DNA of 62,636 nucleotides from Desertifilum tharense IPPAS B-1220 (GCF_001746915.1 NZ_MJGC01000063.1:1-62636); one strand, 5' to 3'; positions 8,747-19,115 are shown, counted from the first letter of the stretch. The notes: a model not told the origin generated them from the letters alone. Made by a program: numbers and translations.

Positions 8747-11700
8747 ATGCTGGTTATTACAGGGACGCCGGGGGACGATACTTTAATTGGAACGCTTCAA
8801 TCAGAAGTGATTTTTGCTAATGCTGGCGATGACTGGATAGAAGGCGTTGGTGGTAATAATATTCTGTATGGCGACCAAGGCAATGACAGCATTTTTGGGG
8901 GCTTGGGCGATGATATCCTCTATGGCAATGGTGGAGATGATTGGCTAGAGGGTGGAGAAGGAAACGATATTTTATTTGGCGGACACGGTAATGATACCTT
9001 GATTGGCGGTTTGGGTAACAATCGCTTATCAGGCGATGCCGGAAACGACTTATTGCAGAGTTTTAATGGCAGCGATACGCTCACAGGTGGGGTTGGAGAT
9101 GACACATTTGCGATCGCACCCACCACCGGCGGTTTTACCCTAGAAGAAGCCACAATTATCACCGACTTCCACGAAGGCACCAACGTCATTGAATTAACCA
9201 ACGGCTTGGACTTCTCGCAACTGAGAATTTTCCAAGGCAGCGGTCAGTACAGTAACGATACCATCATCCAAGACCAAACCAGCGATCGCTTCCTCTTAAT
9301 TCTCCAAGGCGTAGCCGTAGAAAGCATCGATCGCAACGATTTTATCCCACCGCCCGCCGCTCAACCGGGTAGCTTGCAATTTAGCGCCTCAACCTTCAGA
9401 ATTAGCGAAGATGGCACCCCCATCACCGCCGTCACCGTGACTCGCATCGGGGGAAGCCAAGGCGAAGTCAGTGTCGTCCTCACCCTCACCGACGGTAGCG
9501 CCACCGCCCCCGACGATTACGACAATACCCCCATTGTTGTCACCTTTGCCGATGGTGACATCACCCCCAAAACTGTCAATATTCCAATTGTGGACGACGA
9601 TTTAGTTGAAGGCGATGAAACCGTCAACTTATTCTTAAGCAACCCCAGCGGAGGCGCAACCCTCGGCAGCAATCAAACCGCTACCCTGATTATCATTGAC
9701 AACGACTTTCCAGGGGCCCCCACAGGCATCGAACTTTCTAACAATACCCTTGATGAGAATAGTCCAGCGGGGAGTGTCATTGGTCTATTGTCCACCCTTG
9801 ACCCAGATGTGGGCGATACTCATACCTATACCCTACTCGACGATGCCGACGGGCGGTTTACCCTCAACGGCAATCAACTCGTGGTTGCGCCCGGTGCCAT
9901 GCTAGACTTTGAAACCACACCGAGTTTCAATATCGCCATACGGACAACCGACTCCACAGGATTGACCTACGATGCAGTCTTTACCATCGCCCTCAATGAC
10001 GTAAACGAAGCACCGATCGCGATCGAACTCTCTAATAATACAATTGACGAACAAAGTCCGAGCGGTACCCTCATCGGTCTGCTATCCACCCTAGACCCCG
10101 ATATCGGCGATACGCATACCTATAGCCTACTTGACGATGCCAGCGGGCGGTTTGAGATTGAGAATAATCAACTGGTTGTCGCCGATAGCAGTCTTTTAGA
10201 GGCTGCCGCCTATCAAATTACCATCCGCAGCACGGATGCAGGCGGCTTATTTTTAGACCGCACGTTTAACATTCAAGTCGATAATGTCAATCAAGCGCCC
10301 ATTGGGATTGAACTGTCTAATAACAACGTTGACGAACGCAGTCCAGAAGGAACCGTCGTCGGCATTTTCTCCACCCTAGACCCCGATACAGGCGATACCC
10401 ATACTTACACCTTACTCGATGATGCCGAGGGACGCTTTACCCTAGATGGCGATCGCTTAATTGTGGCAGATGGGATGCAAATTGACTTTGAAACCAATGC
10501 CACCCATAGCATTACCATTCAAACCACCGACGCGGGGGGATTAAGTTACACCGAAACCCTCATTATCGATGTCAATGACCTCAACGATGCCCCCATTCTC
10601 GACCCTTCTAGCGACTTGCGCTTTTCGCCGATTAATCAAAATCTCAACGTCACCCGCAATAATGGCACCCTAGTGGCCAATATGCTAGTCAGCGCGGGGA
10701 CTACTCCTATCTTCGATCCAGATGCGGGTGCAGTGCAAGGGATTGCCGTAATTGGCGTGGATGATAGCAATGGGGTGTGGGAATATTCCACCGATGGGGG
10801 GGCAACCTGGCAGGAATTTGGGGCGATTTCTCCCACAGAGGCAACCGTATTGCGCGATACGCCCAATGACCGGATACGCTTTTTACCCAATTTGAATTTT
10901 ATTGGATCGGCGGATATTCTGTTTCAGGCTTGGGATGCAACCGATGGCAACCCCAGTGGCACCCAAAATATTGATGCCTCCCTGGCTGGGGGAACAACCG
11001 CGTTTAGTTTAGCTTCGGATACGGCCGCCATTTCTGTTGTCCAACCCATTTATATTGCCGATACCAGCGAGGTTTCCCCCGGTGCCAATGCCATTCGCCG
11101 TACCGATTTGGGGGCGACGGGTTTGATTGATTTGGTGGTGAATTTGGGAGACCCCTTAGCGATCGCTCTCGACTCCGAACGGGGGAAAATGTATTGGACG
11201 GATGATACGACCAATCGCATCCAACGGGCGAACCTGGATGGTACGGGGGTGGAAAATTTAATCGTATCGGGATTAGATCGACCCAGAGCGATCGCCCTCG
11301 ACCTATTTAATGACAAAATCTATTGGGTGGATTCCGGTCGCGATATCATTGAACGAGCGAACCTCGATGGCACCGGACGCGAAGTGGTTCTCGATTTAGG
11401 AGGCCCTTCCCCAGCGTTATTCCCCACTGGCATTGCCTTAGATGTCCCCCGCAATCAGATGTATTGGACGGATGGAACCCAAAATACCATTCATCGAGCC
11501 AATCTCGATGGCACGGGGGCCGAGATTATTGTCGGAAGCGGGTTAGTCCGACCGCGTGCCATTGCCCTCGATCTATCGCGCGATCGCGTATACTGGACGG
11601 ACTTACAGTTGGGCAGTATTGAAAGCGCTAATCTCGATGGTTCTGCACGAGAAACCCTGGTTTCCGGCTTATCTTTCCCCACCAGTCTAGCGATCGATCC

Positions 11701-11836
11701 GTTCGGTGGCAAAATGTACTGGGCTGATTCCACCACCGATAAGTTGCAACGGGCGAACCTCGATGGTTCGGGAATTGAAGATTTACTGACGGCCAATCGC
11801 GATTTTGACCCCACGGGCATCGCCTTGTTATTCTAA
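8747..11836 (+). CDS. RTX / Calx-beta / cadherin-like / YWTD-propeller adhesin
   Basis: A 1029-residue multi-domain protein. Residues 1-130 are calcium-binding RTX nonapeptide repeats (GGxGxDxxx), capped by a segment ending near residue 200 ([17 protein letters not shown] through [15 protein letters not shown]). A Calx-beta domain covers about 205-320. Three cadherin-like repeats of about 95 residues, each beginning IELSNN, span 325-610. A linker domain runs to about 760. A C-terminal LDL-receptor class-B type propeller has five YWTD-type strands (MYWTDD, IYWVDS, MYWTDG, VYWTDL, MYWADS). It has no classical signal peptide and is probably exported by a type I system. Expected role: calcium-stabilised surface adhesion. 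The stop overlaps the convergent lemA end by 9 bp. Confidence 0.9.
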   Translation: MLVITGTPGDDTLIGTLQSEVIFANAGDDWIEGVGGNNILYGDQGNDSIFGGLGDDILYGNGGDDWLEGGEGNDILFGGHGNDTLIGGLGNNRLSGDAGNDLLQSFNGSDTLTGGVGDDTFAIAPTTGGFTLEEATIITDFHEGTNVIELTNGLDFSQLRIFQGSGQYSNDTIIQDQTSDRFLLILQGVAVESIDRNDFIPPPAAQPGSLQFSASTFRISEDGTPITAVTVTRIGGSQGEVSVVLTLTDGSATAPDDYDNTPIVVTFADGDITPKTVNIPIVDDDLVEGDETVNLFLSNPSGGATLGSNQTATLIIIDNDFPGAPTGIELSNNTLDENSPAGSVIGLLSTLDPDVGDTHTYTLLDDADGRFTLNGNQLVVAPGAMLDFETTPSFNIAIRTTDSTGLTYDAVFTIALNDVNEAPIAIELSNNTIDEQSPSGTLIGLLSTLDPDIGDTHTYSLLDDASGRFEIENNQLVVADSSLLEAAAYQITIRSTDAGGLFLDRTFNIQVDNVNQAPIGIELSNNNVDERSPEGTVVGIFSTLDPDTGDTHTYTLLDDAEGRFTLDGDRLIVADGMQIDFETNATHSITIQTTDAGGLSYTETLIIDVNDLNDAPILDPSSDLRFSPINQNLNVTRNNGTLVANMLVSAGTTPIFDPDAGAVQGIAVIGVDDSNGVWEYSTDGGATWQEFGAISPTEATVLRDTPNDRIRFLPNLNFIGSADILFQAWDATDGNPSGTQNIDASLAGGTTAFSLASDTAAISVVQPIYIADTSEVSPGANAIRRTDLGATGLIDLVVNLGDPLAIALDSERGKMYWTDDTTNRIQRANLDGTGVENLIVSGLDRPRAIALDLFNDKIYWVDSGRDIIERANLDGTGREVVLDLGGPSPALFPTGIALDVPRNQMYWTDGTQNTIHRANLDGTGAEIIVGSGLVRPRAIALDLSRDRVYWTDLQLGSIESANLDGSARETLVSGLSFPTSLAIDPFGGKMYWADSTTDKLQRANLDGSGIEDLLTANRDFDPTGIALLF

Positions 11837-12601
11837 ATTAACCGCTGGCAGTTGCGGATTCTCGGCTTGGAAGAAGGGTTTGGTTTCAAATCCGGCAATT
11901 CCTGCCACTAAATTATTGGGAAAGCGACGAACTTGGCGGTTATACTGCTGCACCGTTTCGTTATAGCGTCTGCGTTCTACCGCAATTCGATTTTCCGTTC
12001 CGGCTAACTCATCTTGCAAAGCCGCATAAGCTTGGGAAGAAACCTGTTGCGGGTTAGTGGCAGCATAACTGTTAAAGCGTTCAATGGCTAACCCAATATT
12101 ATTATTAGCGGCTAGCTTTTCTTGGGGCGTTTCCGCTTGCAAATAACTCTGACGCGCTTGTACCAATAACGAAATTAACTCCCGTTCTTGTCTAGCAGAG
12201 GCTTGGGCAACATTAACCAAATTGGGGATTAAATCCGCCCGTCGCTGGAGTTGGTTTTCTACTTGCGCCCAAGCAGCCTCAACATTGCCTTCAGCATTGG
12301 CTAGGGTATTGTAACTGAAGATGCCCCAAAGCGCGATCGCTATTCCTACCCCAATCAGAATCATCTGAAGGGTTCGCGTTTTGGCTTTAGCTTGTTGCTG
12401 TTGCAAAGCCGCCGCTTGACGGTTTTTCTGAACTTCTTGAATCGCTTTTTGAATTAATTCTGGGGGAATTTGCACCTCTCCTCCCGCTTGAATTAACTCC
12501 GCTTGGGAATAACTTTGCGTTTGTTCGGCATACATCCGCGAGGCTAAAGCTAGCACCTCTGAGGCAATTTCTTCTGGAATCCGTTCTTCAGGTTGATGCA
12601 T
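11828..12601 (-). CDS. LemA family protein
   Basis: Membrane-anchored coiled-coil protein of the LemA family, whose function is not well defined. An N-terminal soluble region ([20 protein letters not shown]) is followed by one transmembrane helix ([18 protein letters not shown], about residues 80-97 of this start) and the conserved LemA core [20 protein letters not shown]. The end reads [15 protein letters not shown], as in the family. I chose the ATG at 12601 (MHQPEERI) over an upstream in-frame ATG at 12655. The divergent TPM gene next door is a common partner. Confidence 0.88.
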   Translation of the reverse strand: MHQPEERIPEEIASEVLALASRMYAEQTQSYSQAELIQAGGEVQIPPELIQKAIQEVQKNRQAAALQQQQAKAKTRTLQMILIGVGIAIALWGIFSYNTLANAEGNVEAAWAQVENQLQRRADLIPNLVNVAQASARQERELISLLVQARQSYLQAETPQEKLAANNNIGLAIERFNSYAATNPQQVSSQAYAALQDELAGTENRIAVERRRYNETVQQYNRQVRRFPNNLVAGIAGFETKPFFQAENPQLPAVNLE

Positions 12602-12760
12602 TTGACAAATAAATATGAACTTTACAAACCTTTCTCGCTGCCATTGAAATTCCAAGGTTACATTAGGGGTAGCGAACTGAATCTAAGCCCCACCTTTCGG
12701 ATTGCTAAAGCTTTCTCGATCCTAACACCGAACGCTTGCCAACTTACTGAAGAATCTGCG

Positions 12761-14122
12761 ATGCTCTTTTCCTTTCCTCGCATCAAACCCAGATTTAAAC
12801 AAATTTTATGGGGAGGTTTGTTTGCACTTGCCTTCTACCTATTTCCCCTTGCCAGTTATGCCCTAACAGTGCAAGAAGTTCCTAACCCGCAACAAGTCAG
12901 CGGGGGATGGGTGACGGATATGGCCCAATTGCTTTCTCCCCAAACCACCACCCAAATTAATCAGTTAATTACGCAACTCGAAGCCACTAACGGCACAGAA
13001 ATCGCAGTGGTGACAGTCCCTTCAACCGCCCCCGCCTCTTCTGTAAAAGCGTTTGCTACAGAATTATTCAATACCTGGCAAATCGGCAAACAAGGTCAGG
13101 ATAATGGCGTATTATTCCTAGTATCCTTGGACGATCGCCGCGTGGAGATTGAAACTGGGTATGGGGTAGAAGGCGTTTTACCGGATGGACGAGTGGGGCG
13201 CATTCTCGATATCCATGTGATTCCCCGCTTCCGCCAAGATGACTACGAAGGGGGCATTTTAGCGGGAACTCAAGCCTTAGTGCGGGCTTTAGAACAAGAA
13301 ACCTATAATCCCATCACCTCCCCAATGGTCGATCAACCGACTGCTGTAAAAACTTTGGGATTTGGCGGAATTCTAGTGGCGATCGCCTCTGCGGTTGCCT
13401 CCTATTTTAAGCTGAAACAACCCCTTTATCTCGAACCGTTAGGGCGATCGCGCATTCAAGCCGATAGCGGGGTATCTTGGCTGTTATACCTCATCGGTGC
13501 AGGTCTGGTTTTCACCGTTGGGCTAGTGTTCTGGGCGATTGTTTGGGGTCAAGTTGGCATTTTTGGCTTCCTAGTGGTGGGTGCGATCGCGCTAGCGGCT
13601 GCCTTTGCCCTCAGAAGCGGCTTGTTTGCCCTTTTGAGAGGAAAAAACTCAGAATTGCAGCCCGTCCATTGTCAGCGCTGCCAGGTGCCAATGGTGCAAG
13701 TAACCGAGAATCCTGGCGAATATTTATCTTCAGGCGATCGCGTTGCCCAACAACTGGGCAGCGAAACCTTTAGCGTGTGGCGCTGTCCCCAATGCGGAGA
13801 CACCCAAAACGGCGTTCACATCCGGTCTTGGCGGCAGTTGTCGCGCTACGAGACTTGCCCCAAATGCGATGCCCTTACCCTAGAACGGCAGACTCAGACC
13901 CTTAAACACCCGACCCAGTGGAGTAGCGGCAAGCGGGAAATTACCTTACACTGCCACCACTGCGACTATCACAAAATTACGCAAGAACGCATCCCCCCCT
14001 TACCTCCACCCTCCAGCGGAGGCGGGGGGAGTAGTGGCGGTAGCAGTTTTGGAGGCGGTAGCAGCGGTGGCAGTTTTGGCGGGGGCAGCAGTGGCGGCGG
14101 TGGTGCAGGTCGCAGTTGGTAG
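12761..14122 (+). CDS. TPM domain membrane protein with Gly/Ser-rich tail
   Basis: YgcG/TPM-domain protein of 453 residues from the ATG at 12761, chosen because a good signal peptide follows it (LWGGLFALAFYLFPLASYA); an open frame extends upstream to 12593 without family features. The TPM domain (VTDMAQLLSPQTTTQINQ through ETGYGVEGVLPDGRVGRI) covers about 40-190 and faces the lumen or periplasm. Two transmembrane helices follow at about 235-290. A cytoplasmic part has four CxxC knuckles (CQRC, CPQC, CPKC, CHHC), likely binding zinc. The tail is about 45 residues of Gly/Ser. The divergent LemA gene is its usual neighbour. TPM proteins have been linked to photosystem II repair in plants and cyanobacteria, but this assignment is inference. 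Confidence 0.87.
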   Translation: MLFSFPRIKPRFKQILWGGLFALAFYLFPLASYALTVQEVPNPQQVSGGWVTDMAQLLSPQTTTQINQLITQLEATNGTEIAVVTVPSTAPASSVKAFATELFNTWQIGKQGQDNGVLFLVSLDDRRVEIETGYGVEGVLPDGRVGRILDIHVIPRFRQDDYEGGILAGTQALVRALEQETYNPITSPMVDQPTAVKTLGFGGILVAIASAVASYFKLKQPLYLEPLGRSRIQADSGVSWLLYLIGAGLVFTVGLVFWAIVWGQVGIFGFLVVGAIALAAAFALRSGLFALLRGKNSELQPVHCQRCQVPMVQVTENPGEYLSSGDRVAQQLGSETFSVWRCPQCGDTQNGVHIRSWRQLSRYETCPKCDALTLERQTQTLKHPTQWSSGKREITLHCHHCDYHKITQERIPPLPPPSSGGGGSSGGSSFGGGSSGGSFGGGSSGGGGAGRSW

Positions 14123-14142
14123 CATTTTCTAGGTTAAGGCCG

Positions 14143-14415
14143 TTAATCAGTTTCTAAACGTACAAACTCCTGCACATCTAAAGCAATATCTGCGTCAATC
14201 GTTTCCTGGTTAGCGAAATAATAGGCTAGGGCTGCATAAACCTGGGCTAACGTTAGCTGCGGTCTTTCGGCGACAATATCTTCAGGTTTTCGACCCGCAT
14301 TAAAATCGACTGCGATGTTAGCCACTGTAACTCGGTGTCCGGCAATTCGAGGACGACCCCCACAAATCTCTGGTGTAGAGAGAATTAGCGTACCAATGTC
14401 CGTTAAGGCTGGCAT
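14143..14415 (-). CDS. DUF433 domain protein (VapB-like antitoxin family)
   Basis: A 90-residue protein with the DUF433 signature: CGGRPRIAGHRVTVANIA, then GRKPEDIVAERPQLTLAQVYAALAYYF. This is a small winged-helix-like fold usually paired with a PIN-domain toxin. No toxin gene lies next to it, since neighbours are the TPM gene (convergent, 20 bp away) and a secreted protein. It is therefore an orphan antitoxin-like gene or a regulator. No base-composition oddity was seen. Confidence 0.85.
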   Translation of the reverse strand: MPALTDIGTLILSTPEICGGRPRIAGHRVTVANIAVDFNAGRKPEDIVAERPQLTLAQVYAALAYYFANQETIDADIALDVQEFVRLETD

Positions 14416-14464
14416 AGCTGACCTGAAATCAATTAACCTGCATCTTAACCCTAGCCTAGACCTT

Positions 14465-15358
14465 CTAATATTGTGACTCTCCCTGACAAATGGCTAAACT
14501 TGCCCCATCTGCACAGGCTTGTTCTGCCATCGCCAGTGCAACCGCATCAAATAACGGACTCGCCCATTGACGGCCCGCTTGAATCGATCCGGCAAACTGG
14601 ACGATTTCTCTAGCTTGGGCAACTTCTAAAATTGCCACGCGGGGGTTATATTCAGCGGCGCGTTCAATCAGGGGATGCCATGCTAAAGAACTGCCTTCTT
14701 TGTTACTTTGACCCCCTCGGACTCGCGGGCCAATATTTCTGAGGCCGTAATGCTGGTAGAAAGAAATTAAGCGCGATTGAATCCGATTTTCCCAAACAAA
14801 ATCGCGCGGATGCAAGCCTGTCACCAACATTTGCGCCCCCGGAAAGGGGTTTGCAGCATTGGCGATATGGGCATCGGCGGTTAATACTAAGGTTTGGACG
14901 TTGGCGTTACCTTTGTGAACGCCCGCAATAAAGTGTTCTAAGCCTTGGAAGCCTTGCAGGGTTTCGCCGTACATTTCAATACTGGGTGTCAGCACAAAGA
15001 AACCCATCGCTTCTAGGCGCTGTTGCATCTCTTGAACGGTGATGAGGTTCCATAAACGCCCAATGCTGCGACCGTTGACGCTAGCCCCGGCTTGCAGACC
15101 GTTGCTAGTATATTGCATGGGGAGGATGGCGATCGCCTTATCAGTATTAATCCGAATGGGTGCAACGTCGGCGTGAGTCCAATTGTTGCCAGTGTAGTTA
15201 TAATAAACCCGATAAATCCCTTGTCCGGCGGTAAATTGGTAAGTTCGCCCATCGTTGAGGATGCTAATTTGGGGAGTATAGGATTGGGCAAAAACGGGAG
15301 ACGCGGCTAAACTAGCGGACGCAAGCGCACTCAACACCACTTTAACTGTTTTGTTCAT
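14465..15358 (-). CDS. Secreted protein, possibly a degenerate amidase_3 fold
   Basis: The 297-residue product has a clear signal peptide (MNKTVKVVLSALASASLAASPVFA, cleavage near residue 24). No family is certain. By eye, the layout follows the zinc-dependent N-acetylmuramoyl-L-alanine amidase (amidase_3) fold. QRLEAMGFFVLTPS matches the 'leaaGyevvltR' strand, LTADAHIANAANPFPGAQML matches 'isiHaNa...Ga', and PRVAILEVAQ matches 'PavLvElG'. The N-terminal GHGG histidine and the following zinc-binding glutamate appear to be missing. If this is right, it is a catalytically dead wall-binding relative. Treat the assignment as a hypothesis. Confidence 0.55.
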   Translation of the reverse strand: MNKTVKVVLSALASASLAASPVFAQSYTPQISILNDGRTYQFTAGQGIYRVYYNYTGNNWTHADVAPIRINTDKAIAILPMQYTSNGLQAGASVNGRSIGRLWNLITVQEMQQRLEAMGFFVLTPSIEMYGETLQGFQGLEHFIAGVHKGNANVQTLVLTADAHIANAANPFPGAQMLVTGLHPRDFVWENRIQSRLISFYQHYGLRNIGPRVRGGQSNKEGSSLAWHPLIERAAEYNPRVAILEVAQAREIVQFAGSIQAGRQWASPLFDAVALAMAEQACADGASLAICQGESQY

Positions 15359-15516
15359 GCTGAATTAATAGCAACTCACTGTTTGGCTAACGGTTGACAA
15401 TACCGCAAATCGGGAAATTTTGAGCAACATCCTGCACAATAAACGTAACTTGCATTACTCCTAGACGGTTGGCAAATCGTCGATGATGCCGATAAATTGC
15501 GATAAACCCGTTAAAT

Positions 15517-16926
15517 ATGAGCTTTTTTGAAAAATACTCTGCTGCAACCGAACGCAATCGTACCCATCTTTACATTAGTCTCGATCCAGACCCAGAACTG
15601 CTCGAACCTTCAGATAATGATAGTTTGTGGGATTGGTTGCATTTTTTGATTGCCCAAACAGCGGATTTAGTCTGCGCCTATAAGCTGACGCTGGATTTTT
15701 ATCAATCTTTGGGAGTGGTGGGGTTTCAACTGCTACAACAAACCCTCAAAGCCATTCCGCGCCATCTCCCGATTATCCTGGATGCAAAGCACAGCGATAT
15801 CAATACTAGTACGGTGTTTGCGCGGACAGTGTTTGAAGATTGGCGGGTGGATGCTTGTACGATTGTGCCATTTGGCGGGCTAGATCATGTGGCCCCGTTT
15901 TTGGTCTATCCCGATAAGGCGGTGTTTGTGCTGAGTTATACGGGGAATTCTTCAGGGGACATTCTCCAAGAACACCCTTCGCCGGATAATCCGTTTTATT
16001 TGCAACTGATTCAAGCCTCGCAGAGTTGGGGTTCTCCCGAACAGTTGGGTTTAGAAGTTAGCGCCGCCAAACCGGAGGTTTTAGCCCGAATTCGCAGCCA
16101 TGCGCCCGGACGTTTAATTTTGGCCGTAGGAGAGTACAATACACCTCCAGACTACGCCCAATCTTTGATCGGTGGGGGTGAGGGGTTGCTGTTACCCGTT
16201 TCTCCAGACTTGTTATTGCAGAAAAAACCGGGCGAAGCGGTCGATCGTCTGCGAACATTAGTAGAACAGGAACACCAAAAGGCGATCGCACCCAACTCCA
16301 GTTGTCAGTTATGGGTTCCCAATGTCTGCTTTTTGCGATCGCAACCCCATCGCGATTTAATTCTTCAACTCTACGATATCGGCTGCATCACCTTTGGCGA
16401 TCACGTCCAGGCGTCGGGAGAGGTGTTTCCCTACTATATCGATTTACGAAAACTGATTTCTCAGCCGCAAACCTTCCACCTGGCGCTAACCGCCTATGCT
16501 GAAATCTTAGAAACCCTAAAATTTGACCGCATTGCAGGAATTCCCTACGGTTCGCTTCCTACAGCCACGGGGTTAGCCTTGCGTTTGGGATACCCGATGA
16601 TTTTCCCCCGCAAGGAGGTGAAAGCCTATGGTGCAAAACGCCTGGTTGAAGGCCATTACGAACCGGGAGAACGGATTGTCGTCGTAGATGATATTTTAAT
16701 TAGCGGTAAAAGCGTGATGGAAGGGGCGCAAAAACTCCAATCGGTTGGTTTAGAAGTCAAGGATATTATCGTCTTAATTGACCACGGACGAGGCGTTAAA
16801 GACCGCTTAAAACAAAATGGCTATAACGCTTACTCGGTCTTAACTTTATCAGAAATTGCCGATACTCTTTTAGAGTCAGGACGCATTACTCTCACTCAAT
16901 TTGAGTTAATTATCAGTCAACATTAA
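15517..16926 (+). CDS. pyrF-pyrE: Bifunctional OMP decarboxylase / orotate phosphoribosyltransferase
   Basis: Single polypeptide for the last two steps of UMP synthesis. The N-terminal half is an orotidine-5'-phosphate decarboxylase with the catalytic array DAKHSDIN (Asp89, Lys91, Asp94). The C-terminal half (about 275-469) is an orotate phosphoribosyltransferase with the PRPP loop IVVVDDILISGKS (Asp391-Asp392). The order, decarboxylase first, is the reverse of animal and plant UMP synthase. At 469 residues it matches the fused cyanobacterial form. A terminator hairpin spans its stop codon. It is monocistronic. Confidence 0.93.
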   Translation: MSFFEKYSAATERNRTHLYISLDPDPELLEPSDNDSLWDWLHFLIAQTADLVCAYKLTLDFYQSLGVVGFQLLQQTLKAIPRHLPIILDAKHSDINTSTVFARTVFEDWRVDACTIVPFGGLDHVAPFLVYPDKAVFVLSYTGNSSGDILQEHPSPDNPFYLQLIQASQSWGSPEQLGLEVSAAKPEVLARIRSHAPGRLILAVGEYNTPPDYAQSLIGGGEGLLLPVSPDLLLQKKPGEAVDRLRTLVEQEHQKAIAPNSSCQLWVPNVCFLRSQPHRDLILQLYDIGCITFGDHVQASGEVFPYYIDLRKLISQPQTFHLALTAYAEILETLKFDRIAGIPYGSLPTATGLALRLGYPMIFPRKEVKAYGAKRLVEGHYEPGERIVVVDDILISGKSVMEGAQKLQSVGLEVKDIIVLIDHGRGVKDRLKQNGYNAYSVLTLSEIADTLLESGRITLTQFELIISQH

Positions 16927-16955
16927 TCTCTACGCCTGGTTGACTGATAAAACTC
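16910..16955 (+). terminator. Intrinsic terminator overlapping the pyrF-pyrE stop
   Basis: The perfect 12-bp inverted repeat TTATCAGTCAAC (16910-16921) and GTTGACTGATAA (16939-16950) encloses the stop codon (16924-16926) and is followed by AACTCTTTT. Confidence 0.75.
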
Positions 16956-16959
16956 TTTT

Positions 16960-17130
16960 GCCCTCATCCCCAACCCTTCTCCCATTGGGAGAAGGGAGTC
17001 AATCAGCACTCTTCCTCTCCTCTGGAAGGGGACTAGGGTGAGGGCGGTTCGGACAACACCTTAATCAGATTTGTCAGTCAATCAGCTTCTACGCTTCCCC
17101 TCACACCCAACCACTAGGGTGAGAGGAAAA
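16960..17130. repeat. Imperfect inverted-repeat element, MITE/REP-like
   Basis: GCCCTCATCCC (16960-16970) pairs with GGGTGAGGGC (17036-17045) with one bulge. Inside is a perfect 10-bp hairpin, CCCTTCTCCC (16974-16983) with GGGAGAAGGG (16987-16996). A second related CCCTCAC...GGGTGAG hairpin lies at 17097-17126, next to the 3' end of the DUF3616 gene. This is typical of small dispersed palindromic repeats in cyanobacteria. It has no coding content and could terminate transcripts from both sides. Confidence 0.7.
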
Positions 17131-17133
17131 AGA

Positions 17134-18207
17134 TTAGTCTAAACGGAACAAATCTGCATAAACTGAATGTTCGTCGGGGCGACGATTTGGGAGCGGAGAA
17201 TCGTACAATACTAAGAGCGATCGCGCTTGGTCTAAACAGGGAACAAGCGCCAACCCTTCTGCTTTATCGCCGCCAACGGTGTAAGGTAAATCAAACAGAA
17301 TTTCTAAGCGTTCCGTATCTTGATCGCTAATCGAATCATCTTCTAAATTCAAAGCATCTTTAAGACGGAATAAACGCACTTCTCCGGCTACTTCCATTGT
17401 CGGGCCTGAGAGAATAATTAAATCATCCTCTAGCCAACAGAGTTCTCTCACCCCTAACCCATTCAGATTCACAAAATGCTTTTTGTAGAGTTTTCCGGCT
17501 TCATCTATGGGTTTGAGGGTCAGAACGCCGGGTTCTGATTCAGTCATCTCTAATTCTACTAAAATTGCCCAACCGCGCAATACGGGACCGCGCAAGCCGA
17601 GAAACACTCGATTTCCCCGAACCGCCAACCCTTCAATATCAAAACCATTATCTTTACTAGGAATTCCGCTTTGAATAAACGGTCCAATATGCCGATCTTC
17701 GGTTAGAACTTCAATCAATAAATTACGATTGTCAATCGTCTCTAAACAAGCAGCAGTTAACGTTTGATTTTTGTCTTGGGAATGCGACCCACTTTTGACT
17801 AAATCGCCGTCAACTAAAGGAATTCTAGCAATAATAAAGCGATTTAGATCGGTTGTAACGGTGGCGAGTCGTTTGAGATCTTTTTCGAGATCCTTCCCTT
17901 TCGGCTTCTTGCGTTTGGTACTATGAGAACCCGTGAACCAGAGATATCCTTCAGAATAATCAATTCCTTCGATATCAATTTCATTATCATCAAATAAGGG
18001 AACAAAATCGCCAATATGGAAGGTTTTATGTTCGCCGTACATATAAGGCGCAGTTGGAGACAGGCGTTCGATGCTAATATATTCATCAGAACCCACCCAA
18101 AGATAGCCGTCAGGAGTGTGGGCGATCGCGCTGAGTTCTCCGGCTAAACTCTCATCAGGAACATCAAAGCGCATTAGCAAACGACTGAGTAAAAAACACT
18201 CTTTCAT
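17134..18207 (-). CDS. DUF3616 domain protein
   Basis: A 357-residue protein of the DUF3616 family, of unknown function. It starts with the family pattern LAGELSAIAHTPDGYLWVGSDEY and contains FDIEGLAVRGNRVFLGLRGPVLRGWAILVEL. The repeating beta-strand patterns suggest a beta-propeller. No signal peptide was seen, so it is probably cytoplasmic. It stands alone between the pyrF-pyrE gene (convergent) and the MntA-HepT pair. An alternative start is Met12 (18174). Confidence 0.8.
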   Translation of the reverse strand: MKECFLLSRLLMRFDVPDESLAGELSAIAHTPDGYLWVGSDEYISIERLSPTAPYMYGEHKTFHIGDFVPLFDDNEIDIEGIDYSEGYLWFTGSHSTKRKKPKGKDLEKDLKRLATVTTDLNRFIIARIPLVDGDLVKSGSHSQDKNQTLTAACLETIDNRNLLIEVLTEDRHIGPFIQSGIPSKDNGFDIEGLAVRGNRVFLGLRGPVLRGWAILVELEMTESEPGVLTLKPIDEAGKLYKKHFVNLNGLGVRELCWLEDDLIILSGPTMEVAGEVRLFRLKDALNLEDDSISDQDTERLEILFDLPYTVGGDKAEGLALVPCLDQARSLLVLYDSPLPNRRPDEHSVYADLFRLD

Positions 18208-18394
18208 AAGGTTGATTTTTCTCGATTATCGACTTCATCATAGCGTTAATCTTGAGCGATCGAATCTCTCCTAAGATTTAGGCGATCGCCAACCCTCTCT
18301 AATCCGTATTTTCCTAACAAGCTATTGGGATACGCACCAAAGACTCAATGCTTCAATTTCTATAGATACTCTGTTAATAGGTAAGCGCGATCGC

Positions 18395-18748
18395 TCATAC
18401 AGATTCATCCTGCTTAGGTAACAAAGGTTCTAAACTCACTAACAATGCTGGAATTTCAACGGAAACTACATCCCATAGTATATCAAGATCAATGTTTTTA
18501 TAGTCATGAACTAGGCGATCGCGTAATCCTGCTAATTCTCTCCAAGGTAATTCAGGATGTTGTTTCCGAAAGTTATCAGATAATCTTTTAGTAGCTTCTC
18601 CCATCACAGCAATTCCATACATTACAGCAGCAATGGTTTTTTGGTCGTTCACAAATTCCTGTTGATTCATTCCTGAGACAAAAGAAACAATAGATTGACC
18701 ATAATGGTAAATGTCAATTACAGATTCTATATCTCTATTGGTTGTCAT
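18395..18748 (-). CDS. hepT: HepT-like RNase toxin (DUF86/HEPN)
   Basis: HEPN-domain ribonuclease toxin of a type VII MntA-HepT module, 117 residues. The catalytic motif Rx4-6HxY is present as RDRLVHDY at about residues 76-83, in the expected context WRELAGLRDRLVHDYKNIDL. The upstream nucleotidyltransferase gene overlaps its start by 14 bp, the usual antitoxin-first arrangement. In studied systems the antitoxin adds AMP to the tyrosine of this motif and so blocks the RNase. The toxin looks intact. Confidence 0.9.
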   Translation of the reverse strand: MTTNRDIESVIDIYHYGQSIVSFVSGMNQQEFVNDQKTIAAVMYGIAVMGEATKRLSDNFRKQHPELPWRELAGLRDRLVHDYKNIDLDILWDVVSVEIPALLVSLEPLLPKQDESV

Positions 18749-19073
18749 AAATTACTTTTATGGACGAAAGAATATTACTTTTTCGTAGCCAGTTATGATC
18801 CTGTTCAATACTAGCTTTTGAGACTAAATCAACCTTTCGACTCAATAATTGCTCTAATTCTTCTTCCGCACAGATTAGATCCCTCAATCTCCAACGAGTG
18901 CTAGGCTTCAGAACATACAAAAAATCTACATCGCTATCAGCCGCAAAATCATCCCGTAAAATCGAACCAAATACGGCTAATTCTGCAATTTCCCATCGCT
19001 GACAAAAGGCTTGTATTGCATCGATTGGGAGTGCGATCGCTAATTTTAATTCTGCTTCTTCTAGTTTGACCAT
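18735..19073 (-). CDS. mntA: MntA-type nucleotidyltransferase antitoxin
   Basis: Minimal nucleotidyltransferase of 112 residues. The GSx10DxD catalytic motif appears as GSILRDDFAADSDVDF at about residues 36-51. The downstream HepT toxin overlaps by 14 bp. MntA proteins neutralise HepT by adding AMP to the HEPN motif tyrosine. Both reading frames are full length, so the pair is probably functional. Confidence 0.9.
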   Translation of the reverse strand: MVKLEEAELKLAIALPIDAIQAFCQRWEIAELAVFGSILRDDFAADSDVDFLYVLKPSTRWRLRDLICAEEELEQLLSRKVDLVSKASIEQDHNWLRKSNILSSIKVIYDNQ

Positions 19074-19115
19074 CGCTTACCGCCTTTTTCCTGACTTATA
19101 TAAACCTTAAAATTG

